Shown here: one piece after another, positions 57,700 to 64,000 of the stretch
Numbering within the stretch: the stretch's first letter is position 1
Layout of the letters: the number at the start of each line of letters is the position of its first letter
Made by a program: the position numbers and the translations under genes
The notes under the pieces: model-generated
Databases searched by the model: none
The model's input: the letters and a program-made list of their open reading frames with translations, nothing else
What the model was told of the DNA's origin: nothing
DNA from: CBDFKS01 sp965248905
Lineage (GTDB): Bacteria; Chloroflexota; Dehalococcoidia; Lucifugimonadales; JAGWBF01
DNA: 64,000 nucleotides
Direction: 5' to 3'
Assembly: GCA_965248905.1 (NCBI GenBank)
Contig: CBDFKS010000007.1
Coordinates: 1,426,001-1,490,000, forward strand

Positions 57700-57965
57700 T
57701 TACGGGAAGTAACGGTAAATCTGACGCCTGTGCAGGAACCTGATGAAGATGACTGTATCACCTTCTATGACCATGCCGTCCTGTAGTCTCCCAGTCTAAT
57801 ACGGTAGTAGTTGCCTTCACCTCTGAGTTTCCTGAGGTCCCTTATCTCACGAATATTTGGAACGGCTTCGCCATCGCCAATGGCCTCTTGGACTCGCCGC
57901 AGCAGGGGCCTATCCTGAATATTCCTGAGGTCCTTCTCAAAGCTCGCTCTGAACTCTACCTTCAC
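57700..57965 (-). CDS. RelE/ParE-type toxin with apparent single-base frameshift
   Basis: From GTG 57965 the frame encodes FEKDLRNI, then LRGEGNYYRIRLGDYR, a classic RelE/ParE toxin pattern, but then stops early at TAG (57765). The missing tail is in the neighbouring frame: GMVIEGDTVIFIRFLHRR then QIYRYFP to TAA 57700. Inserting one base after AGGA (near 57785) would give R-I-G-M-V-I, the family sequence. The start overlaps the antitoxin stop (GTGA). The toxin is either inactivated or the base was lost in sequencing. Confidence 0.75.
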
Positions 57966-58171
57966 GCCTGGTCATTTAGCAACCTGAATATTTCTTCCCT
58001 ACTCACCGCCTCTGTCTGTTCCCCCTCTAGAATCGCCCGGCCCAGGGCGACATCCTCTATGACTTCGGCAAGCAGACCACGGAGCATGTCTTTTCGCTCC
58101 TCGATCACTTCAATGATAGCTTCCTTGAGGAGTTCCTTAAGCAGGGTTTCATTGACTGGGGATTCCATCAT
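57962..58171 (-). CDS. Antitoxin partner of the RelE-type toxin
   Basis: About 69 residues from ATG 58171 (AGAGGG site just upstream; TTG 58189 also in frame). It is an acidic, helical protein (LLKELLKEAIIEVIEERKD, then LEGEQTEAVSREEIFRLL) with no obvious ribbon-helix-helix. Overlapping the toxin by four bases, it has the standard antitoxin-first arrangement. Antitoxin identity is inferred from position, size and charge. Confidence 0.65.
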   Translation of the reverse strand: MMESPVNETLLKELLKEAIIEVIEERKDMLRGLLAEVIEDVALGRAILEGEQTEAVSREEIFRLLNDQA

Positions 58172-58230
58172 ATACCCTCTAATAACCAAAGTTTAGCAGC
58201 GCCATGCGCTGCTGCGGACGGGTAGGCCCT

Positions 58231-58776
58231 CTACTCTCTCGTTTGCCAAATCACTAAATCAAGCATCTTGATTTCGGAAACATCGGCGTCAGGGTAGGTT
58301 TTACGAAAGCGGTTAACAAGATACTTCCCATTTTCCGTCGCCAGATACTCATTGAAGCAGAAAAGCAAGTGCGAATGGAGTTGGTAAATGCGCCTCACGC
58401 GATCTTTGGAGCCATGCGCGGGAAGATTGAGCTTAAGGTTCTTGAGGACAATTGAGTCGATGACCGGCATGTTTGGGTTGAGAGTTGCCAAGAGCTAGCT
58501 GGCAAACGACACCTCGCATCGATCAGTCGACTGATACAGCGCATCGAAAATGCAGGGAAAGCTTACTACCTTTCCTTTAAGACTTTCAAGCAGTTCATAG
58601 AATCTATTCTGCCATTCATTATTGCGCCTAATCCGGTAGAAGTGATTGAATCGCCTTCTGAAAATTGGATTTGAGCTCTTATGAAGGTTTTTCTGGAGCC
58701 AGACGTACTTTTCAAGTCCTTCCGCAACCTTTGGCAGGGCAACGTGAATTTGGTTTTTTGTAAGGTGGATGGTCAT
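58231..58776 (-). pseudogene. Hypothetical protein gene broken by an in-frame TAG
   Basis: From ATG 58776 (GGGGAG site) one frame runs to TAG at 58495-58497, and the same frame continues for 86 more codons to 58231. Across the stop the protein reads CEVSFAS-stop-LLATLNPNMPVIDS. I recall a hypothetical-protein family with F-A/S-S-K-L-x-A-T-x-P-x-x-P-V-W/I-D at this point, so the TAG probably replaced a Lys AAG codon. It begins FYRIRRNNEWQNRFYELL, also family-like. Function unknown; it may be a toxin-antitoxin-type or island gene. Confidence 0.6.
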
Positions 58777-58836
58777 ACAGCACAACTCCCCTTATTACGC
58801 TTGAGTATACAGCAAGCTTACTGTGAAGGAGAAGAT

Positions 58837-58896
58837 ATGACTATGCATGATGATGCATGGAAAGAGGAGGTACCTAAGGCAGAGTCAGCCAACTAG
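58837..58896 (+). CDS. Very short ORF (19 aa), doubtful
   Basis: ATG 58837 follows a good AAGGAGAAG site and encodes only 19 acidic residues (MTMHDDAWKEEVPKAESAN) before TAG. It may be the start of a gene lost to rearrangement before the IS at 58986. The bases 58897-58984 after it show nothing recognisable. Confidence 0.2.
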   Translation: MTMHDDAWKEEVPKAESAN

Positions 58897-59068
58897 GTGA
58901 AAGCCGAGAAGTTCATCCTGCCCAGACCGCCGTTGCCTCACGTGAAAGTGTCCGTCTCCCTCTGGAAACACGCTTCGATGGTCTAGTACTCAGTCAACTC
59001 GGTTTTGGTAATTGTTTAAGAAAACGTCTAAGGTTGCTACCCTTTTTTAGGAGTGTTGACGTAGGAGG

Positions 59069-59548
59069 GTGGCAGCCATGGGACGAGAACGGTATGTGGT
59101 CCGGTTGGAAAGGGAAGAACGAGACCAGTTGGAACGACTGATTCGCGGGGGAAAGAGCCCAGCGCGAAAGGTTGCCCGGGCCCGTATTCTGCTAAAGGCA
59201 GATACGGGCTGGGGGGTGATGCGCATCGTGGAGGCGCTGGACACGTCTGCGGGTACGGTGTGCCGTACCAAGCGGCGGTACCTGGAGGGAGGACTGAAGC
59301 GGGCCTTGGAGGAAGATCCTCGGCCAGGACATCCGACCAAACTGGATGAGCGGGGGGAAGCGCACCTGATTGCCCTGGCGTGCAGCGAGGCCCCCCCAGG
59401 CCATGACCACTGGACCCTGCGGCTCCTGGCAAACAAGGTGGTGGAGTTGGGGCTGGCGCCCTCCATGTCCCACGAGGGAATTCGCAAGCGGTTGAAAAAA
59501 ACAGTCTCAAGCCGTGGCAGAAGAAGGAGTGGTGTATTCCCCAGGTGA
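59069..59548 (+). CDS. IS630 transposase orfA, copy 2
   Basis: Identical in translation to the 159-residue frame of copy 1, including the A7 slippery run (59495-59501). It gives the DNA-binding half. The downstream catalytic frame in this copy is damaged. Confidence 0.85.
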   Translation: MAAMGRERYVVRLEREERDQLERLIRGGKSPARKVARARILLKADTGWGVMRIVEALDTSAGTVCRTKRRYLEGGLKRALEEDPRPGHPTKLDERGEAHLIALACSEAPPGHDHWTLRLLANKVVELGLAPSMSHEGIRKRLKKTVSSRGRRRSGVFPR

Positions 59549-60191
59549 GCGCCGAGTTTGTGGCGTGTATGGAGGATGTGCTGGACCTTTACGCGGAACC
59601 CTATGACCCAGAGCGCCCGGTGGTCTGTTTCGACGAGACCTCCAAGCAGTTGCTGGCGGAAAAGAGGTCTCCGATCCCGCCCAAGCCGGCACGACGGGAG
59701 CGATACGATTACGAGTACCAGCGCAATGGCACCCGAAACCTGTTCATGCTGTGCGAGCCCCTGGCGGGCTGGAGGCATGTGGCAGTGACCGAACGTCGTA
59801 CCATGGTGGACTTCGCTAAGCAGATGCGGTGGCTGGCCGATGAAGCTTACCCAGCGTCCGAGAAGATCCGGGTGGTGCTGGACAACCTCAACACCCACAA
59901 ACCAGCTTCCCTCTACGAAACCTTCGAGCCCAAGGAGCTAGGCGAATACGCAAACGCTTGGAGTTTCACTACACTCCCAAGCACGGTAGTTGGCTCAACA
60001 TGGCAGAGATCGAGTTCAGTGTCTTGGCCAGGCGAGTCCTGCGCCGGCGTATTGCCGATGAAGAGACTTTGAGTGGCGAGATCGCGGCCCTGGAGGCAGA
60101 ACGAAACCAAGCCGGAGCAACCATTGACTGGAGATTCTCCACTGTGGACGCCCGAGTCAAGCTTCACCATCTCTATCCTGCCAACAATTAG
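59545..60191 (+). pseudogene. IS630 transposase orfB, copy 2, frameshifted
   Basis: Matches copy 1 orfB until the missing G near 59936, after which the frame reads ELGEYANAWSFTT and stops at 60072. The rest of the correct protein (WLNMAEIEFS, with the third catalytic acid) is in another frame to 60191. As given, this copy cannot make a complete DDE enzyme, though it could be moved by copy 1. Confidence 0.82.
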
Positions 60192-60203
60192 GTTGACTGA
60201 GTA

Positions 60204-62789
60204 CTAGTAGCTAATCCAGAAGGTGGAGCCTGCCTCCTCTTTTCGGACCTCAATACGGGTCTGAAAGGCGTCTTTCAGCTCGTCCAGATGAGTTATGACG
60301 ATGATTTTATCGAAGTCCTCTTCTATGGCGCTGATCACATCCAGTATCCGCTCCCTGCCAGCCGCGTCCTGCGTGCCGAATCCCTCGTCTATAAACAACG
60401 TTGGAAGGGGTGCCCCCTTGCGATGGGCGAGGACCTTGGACAGCGCGATCCTCAACGCCAGATTTATGCGGAAAGCCTCTCCACCACTGAATAGCTCATA
60501 GCTCCTGGGGCCCATCTCGTCGCTGATCTTTATCTCCAGGGTCTCGATGGGTTCGCCTTTGCCGCTTTTGCGCTCACGTTGAGTCTCGAGTTTCAGATGC
60601 ATTCGATTGTCGGTCATTCGACCCAACAGAGTATTGGCCTCTTCTTCAAGACGGGGCAGCACAGTCTCTATAAGCATGGCCTGCACACCCCGCCTTCCGA
60701 AAGCGTCGGCTAGCTCCTGATAGAGTCCCTGGCGCTCTCGAGAGCTTTTGAGCTCGGATTCTTTCTTATCTAGTTCCTCTTCTAGCTGGTCCAGCCGCTT
60801 CAATTCGCCTTCTAGCCCCGCCTGTCGACGGAATAACTCGTCCCGTCTCACGTTTAGCTGTTGGTAAGCTGCCTCGGCCGTTTGGAGCTTCCCTTCCCAT
60901 TGGGGGAGCTCCGTTACTTCCTCTCTGATCTCTCGCTGCTTCTGCTCCAACTCCGCCAGCTCTGTCTGACGTCGCTTGGACATATCCTGTACGCCCGCCA
61001 ACGAACTTTGCTCTTGGGGCAGGCGGGATACGGCCTCCTCGAGGCGTCGCTGACGCTCTTCCACATGCTGCAACTTCTGCATTTCGTCGTAGAGGCCCCG
61101 GTGAGCACCTTGGTCGTAACCCAAATCTACAATCTGAGCTTCCAGTCCCTCTAGCTGTTGGCGCTCTTCAGGCGAGAAGTTTCCGTTCTCAAGTTGCTGG
61201 CTTATCTGGAGCAATTGCCGATCTTCTTGCTCTAGCTCCACTGTGGCTTTTTGAGCCTCTTCTAGCTGGCTATCTAGTCGAGCAATCGCTTTTTCAGACT
61301 CTCCTCGATTGCGTCGAAGGCCATCCTCTCGTTGTGGAAGCTCCTTCTCCAGTTTATCTTTATCTTTTTCTGCCGCGTCCAGCGTGCTTTGGTTCTCCTG
61401 ATAAAACCTCAGCTTCTCCGCGATCTGGTCTTCATAGGTCTCGTAGAGGCGCTGGCACTGATCTGCGCCCAACTCGGTGCCACATAAGGGGCAACTAGCG
61501 CCCTGGTCAGAGTTTTTTACGATATTCAGCTTGGATCTTAGCTCCTGACCATCCTTCTTGAATCGTTGGGCATTCGCTTGGAACTCGGCTACTCGAGCTG
61601 TTAAGTCTTGGAGTTCGTTGCGACGGCCGGTTATTTGTTCCTCTTCCCTGGCCAGCTCTTGTAAACGCGTTCGGCTCTGGTCCAGCTTCACCTTGATCTG
61701 GGGAGCCGCATCAGCCTTTGGCCTAAGCTCAGTCCGAATCCGATTTTCGACGTGTTTAATCTGCTCTTCCAGGCGTGTCTTCGCTCCTTCAATGAGCTGC
61801 TCCAGCTGCGACTTCCGAGCCATCAGTGCATCAAAGCGCTCTCGAAAGAGGTTGAGCTGCTCGTAACGTTCTCGCAGCTCCCGGTATTGGGCGAGCCCGG
61901 CTTCAATATCATCCTTTTCCCCAATCAGTATCTGGTAAGTTTCGATCTGAGACCCACGAGACTCTATCTCTTTTTGCAAGTGCGCGACATCTTCCTCTAT
62001 AACTAGGATTCGAGCTCTGATCTCTTCAAGCTCTCCTTGCCTGCGCCTCAGGTTATCCACAGCTAACTTGAGAGCATCTACCGACTGCCCACTGGCCTCA
62101 TGTTGCTCGCTCACTTGATTGAGCTCGGTGTTAACGATCGTTAGCTCACTGTCGTAGGTATCTCTACGTGATATCTCGTAGCGCATACGCTCCAAATCAG
62201 CCTCAGCAATAGAGGATGCGACCTTCGCGCTCTCGACACGCTCACGAAACCGCTCTTGTAGTCGATCGTAGAGGTCCAGACCCAATATTTTGGCCAAGAC
62301 CTCCTTGCGCTTCTCAGGAGTCCTATTGGTGAACTCGTCCGCACGGCCCTGGAGCAGAAAGGCGCTGTTGGTAAAGGTGTCGTAGTCCATGCCAATGGTC
62401 TGGTCGATCCTGGCCTGGGTCTCTCGCATGGAGTTTCCAGTAATCGGGTGATATCCATTTCCACTGGATATCTGGAACTGCAGGTCGCTGGCCCCCTGAC
62501 GCCGACGGCTACTGCCCTGGGCGTGCCTCCTGGTAACTCGATAGCGGGCATCTCTGGCCAAGAACTCCAGGTCAACCAACATTTCGTCTTGGCCGTAGTG
62601 AATAAGCTCGTCCTGGGCCTTGCCCCGAGCCTTGCCCCAGAGCGCCCAGGTTATAGCGTCCAGCAACGCCGACTTGCCATGGCCGTTTTGGCCGCAGAGG
62701 CAGGCCACACGGATGCCTTCCAGGTCCAACGTGGGCACACCATCTCCGTAGCAGAGGAAATTTCTCAGACTAAGCTTGGTAGGGATCAT
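60204..62789 (-). CDS. sbcC: SbcC/Rad50-type DNA repair ATPase
   Basis: About 861 residues from ATG 62789 (GGAGATGTAATC upstream; ATG 62828 is also in frame). Walker A is CGQNGHGKSALLDAI (residues ~33-47), long coiled coils flank a zinc hook CPLCGTELG (~430), and the C-terminal lobe has the signature LFSGGEAFRINLALR and Walker B LPTLFIDEGFG. It forms the SbcCD/Mre11-Rad50 end-processing complex. The SbcD nuclease gene is not adjacent here. The stop TAG is now made by the TA duplication and the first base of IS copy 2, so the protein end is unchanged. Confidence 0.93.
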   Translation of the reverse strand: MIPTKLSLRNFLCYGDGVPTLDLEGIRVACLCGQNGHGKSALLDAITWALWGKARGKAQDELIHYGQDEMLVDLEFLARDARYRVTRRHAQGSSRRRQGASDLQFQISSGNGYHPITGNSMRETQARIDQTIGMDYDTFTNSAFLLQGRADEFTNRTPEKRKEVLAKILGLDLYDRLQERFRERVESAKVASSIAEADLERMRYEISRRDTYDSELTIVNTELNQVSEQHEASGQSVDALKLAVDNLRRRQGELEEIRARILVIEEDVAHLQKEIESRGSQIETYQILIGEKDDIEAGLAQYRELRERYEQLNLFRERFDALMARKSQLEQLIEGAKTRLEEQIKHVENRIRTELRPKADAAPQIKVKLDQSRTRLQELAREEEQITGRRNELQDLTARVAEFQANAQRFKKDGQELRSKLNIVKNSDQGASCPLCGTELGADQCQRLYETYEDQIAEKLRFYQENQSTLDAAEKDKDKLEKELPQREDGLRRNRGESEKAIARLDSQLEEAQKATVELEQEDRQLLQISQQLENGNFSPEERQQLEGLEAQIVDLGYDQGAHRGLYDEMQKLQHVEERQRRLEEAVSRLPQEQSSLAGVQDMSKRRQTELAELEQKQREIREEVTELPQWEGKLQTAEAAYQQLNVRRDELFRRQAGLEGELKRLDQLEEELDKKESELKSSRERQGLYQELADAFGRRGVQAMLIETVLPRLEEEANTLLGRMTDNRMHLKLETQRERKSGKGEPIETLEIKISDEMGPRSYELFSGGEAFRINLALRIALSKVLAHRKGAPLPTLFIDEGFGTQDAAGRERILDVISAIEEDFDKIIVITHLDELKDAFQTRIEVRKEEAGSTFWISY

Positions 62790-62838
62790 GATTACATCTC
62801 CGGACGGTCCAAGGTGTTTCTCATGCAAGGCTTCCAGG

Positions 62839-63480
62839 TCAAGAAAAGACGATAGTATCGTCTTCCATGCTGTTCAAGAGAGCAGGTCTTCCTAACGCCC
62901 ATTTTTTATAGGACCGATAGAAACTCGGGTCCCTGCTCTTCATCTGGTCTCGTAGCCGAAGTATCTCTTCTTTATCTCTAGGCCATTGGAGCTTCTCTAA
63001 ACGATTCACTATCTTGCCTATGGCAAGATCTCTGGTGAAAGGAAGCTTCAGAGAGTTCAGTTCGTTCTGAACTTGACTTGTGTGGACACGTACGTTTTTG
63101 CCAGACAGTCTCCTCAGAGCACCACCTATAGCCTGTCTGACATCGTCTTCTCGTTCTTTCTCCATTGCTTCGTGCAGGTGTTTAGCAGCTCTTTGGAGTT
63201 CCAGAGCACCCAGCGCCCACGCGGACCATTTGCGAACTGTGGATGATGGGCTATATAAATTGTGAATCAGAAAAGGATAGGACTCCGTGTGGTACAGCCT
63301 ACCCAGCGCCCATGCGCAGCGCCCTTTGAGATCATTGTTTCTCTCCTTCTTCATTAGGTTAAGATCATCGTCAGCGAGTTGGGAGAGGTTTTCATTGACT
63401 ATGCGAAACAGAGCATCACTTCTGTTCTGGGAATCGGAGGATTTTAGAGTCTGCATCAGAATGTCCAGTGTCTTTTCCAT
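62839..63480 (-). CDS. HEAT-repeat protein
   Basis: About 213 residues from ATG 63480 (AGGA upstream; ATG 63504 also in frame). It is built of helix pairs such as CAWALGRLYHTESYPFLIHNL and KWSAWALGALELQRAAKHLHEAM, the alanine/leucine-rich pattern of HEAT or PBS-lyase repeats, through about residue 120. A basic C-terminal part follows (FYRSYKKWALGRPAL). Such proteins are scaffolds. It lies directly before sbcC on the same strand (about 50 bases between the coding regions), so a role with the DNA repair ATPase is possible but only by proximity. Confidence 0.7.
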   Translation of the reverse strand: MEKTLDILMQTLKSSDSQNRSDALFRIVNENLSQLADDDLNLMKKERNNDLKGRCAWALGRLYHTESYPFLIHNLYSPSSTVRKWSAWALGALELQRAAKHLHEAMEKEREDDVRQAIGGALRRLSGKNVRVHTSQVQNELNSLKLPFTRDLAIGKIVNRLEKLQWPRDKEEILRLRDQMKSRDPSFYRSYKKWALGRPALLNSMEDDTIVFS

Positions 63481-63600
63481 TCTGCATTCCTGGCTAAACT
63501 TCAACCGATTAACGTATCTGAGATTCTATTTCCATTTTAGCTCTCATTCTAGCACAGCCCTAGTTCAAGTCCCATGTTGAACACCCAAAGTGACAAACTA

Positions 63601-63638
63601 GAAAAAAGATGGCCCCGGAGCAAATGCTCCGGGGCCAT
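63601..63638 (-). terminator. Rho-independent terminator after groEL
   Basis: Read on the minus strand, ATGGCCCCGGAGCA-TT-TGCTCCGGGGCCAT is a 14-bp near-perfect stem followed by CTTTTTTC. It lies about 40 bases past the groEL stop and is the strongest hairpin in the window. Confidence 0.93.
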
Positions 63639-63675
63639 TAACGGCTTCGCTAGCTCTTTATTGGTGTAGCGCGGC

Positions 63676-64000
63676 CTAGTACTCCATGGGAGGCATCGGA
63701 GGACCTGCAGCGGCAGCTTTCTCCGGTATCTCGGTGATCATGGACTCGGTGGTGAGTACCATGGCTGCTACGCTGGCTGCGTTCTGCAGGGCGGACCTGG
63801 TTACCTTTACTGGCTTCACCAGTCCACGATACCCTGCTCCAGCATCTGGGCGTATTCCCCGATCTCAGCATCGTAGCCATAGTCATCCTTACCCTGTCTC
63901 ACGCCATCCAGAACCACGGCGCCTTCCTGACCCGCATTCTGTACGATGAGCCGTAGGGGAATCTCTAGGGACTTCCTTACGATACTTGCGCCAACGCCCT
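63676..64000 (-). CDS. groL: Chaperonin GroEL, 3' end (partial, frameshifted)
   Basis: The minus strand encodes the end of the equatorial domain: GASIVRKSLEIPLRLIVQNA, then YAQMLEQGIVD with the ATP-site aspartate, and in another frame KVTRSALQNAASVAAM then the end PPMPPMEY-stop (TAG 63676-63678). Between GIVD and PVKVTR lie eight extra bases (TGGTGAAG), so the frame breaks and meets TGA right after GIVDW. The normal tail is about 45 residues longer. A conserved essential gene broken this way suggests a one-base sequencing error, or this is one of several groEL copies and is decaying. The gene continues beyond the window. Confidence 0.88.

Larger units (their letters stand above)
58986..60204 (+). 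mobile_element. IS630-family insertion sequence, copy 2
   Basis: A 1219-bp copy of the element at 51495-52714, again bounded by C-TA (58983-58985) and TA-G (60205-60207), i.e. a CTAG target. It is inserted precisely at the sbcC stop codon. The only difference I noticed from copy 1 is the loss of one G near 59936 (AAGGAGCTAGG versus AAGGAGGCTAGG). Confidence 0.92.

Noticed and set aside
58231..58776. Stop-codon recoding of TAG as an amino acid
   Set aside because: Many intact genes in the window end with TAG at the expected protein end, so TAG is a normal stop here.

Overview
The window looks like a bacterial chromosome segment of medium-high GC, probably from the Chloroflexota (Dehalococcoidia/SAR202-like). 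This is inferred from the gene mix: a DUF4012 giant membrane protein, an LLM flavin oxidoreductase, paired amidohydrolases, a MmgE/PrpD protein, a 23S rRNA gene with no 16S or 5S beside it, and an FdrA/DUF1116/DUF2877 set. No taxonomic search was possible.

Region 1 (1-31 kb, + strand) is a surface-polysaccharide locus. It holds glycosyltransferases, sugar epimerases, a UDP-GlcNAc 2-epimerase, a Gfo/Idh oxidoreductase paired with a DegT aminotransferase, a formyltransferase, an acetyltransferase-like protein, a polyprenyl sugar-phosphate transferase, a CapD-type dehydratase, a cis-prenyltransferase and a CpsB-type phosphatase. Embedded in it is a compact acyl module (carrier protein, SDR reductase, metallo-beta-lactamase-fold hydrolase, KAS III, acyl-AMP ligase), which suggests that a short acyl chain is built on a dedicated carrier for sugar decoration. 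A DUF2877-FdrA-small ORF-DUF1116 set, related to the E. coli allantoin/oxamate genes, sits in the same strand run.

Region 2 (31-45.7 kb, mostly - strand) carries the DUF4012 protein and a putative catabolic or tailoring group: two amidohydrolases, a flavin halogenase-like protein, an LLM oxidoreductase, an alpha/beta hydrolase and a PrpD-family protein. On the + strand are a sulfate adenylyltransferase and a receiver-domain membrane protein. Palindromic repeats and a small MITE lie between the genes.

Region 3 (45.7-51 kb, - strand) is a stable-RNA unit: a consensus-like promoter, a solitary 23S rRNA gene, a 42-codon Cys-rich protein, initiator tRNA-fMet and a terminator. The 23S gene is interrupted by a 360-nt ORF-less group I intron at the helix-69 site (E. 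coli 1923, the I-CeuI site). A partial copy of the tRNA 3' half lies about 1.2 kb away, and the two bracket a nuclease-like gene, as in a tRNA-integrated mini-island.

Region 4 (51-64 kb) has two nearly identical IS630-family elements. One splits an RDD/zinc-ribbon gene and the other sits exactly at the sbcC stop codon. Around them are ffh, a tandem CoA-transferase set with an unusual B-A fusion, a broken RelE-type toxin with its antitoxin, sbcC, a HEAT-repeat gene and the 3' end of groEL.

Several otherwise good genes (a methyltransferase, the sugar transferase, the RelE toxin, groEL and the second transposase) each carry one apparent single-base frameshift. Either the sequence has residual indel errors or this stretch is decaying. 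Checking the raw reads would decide.
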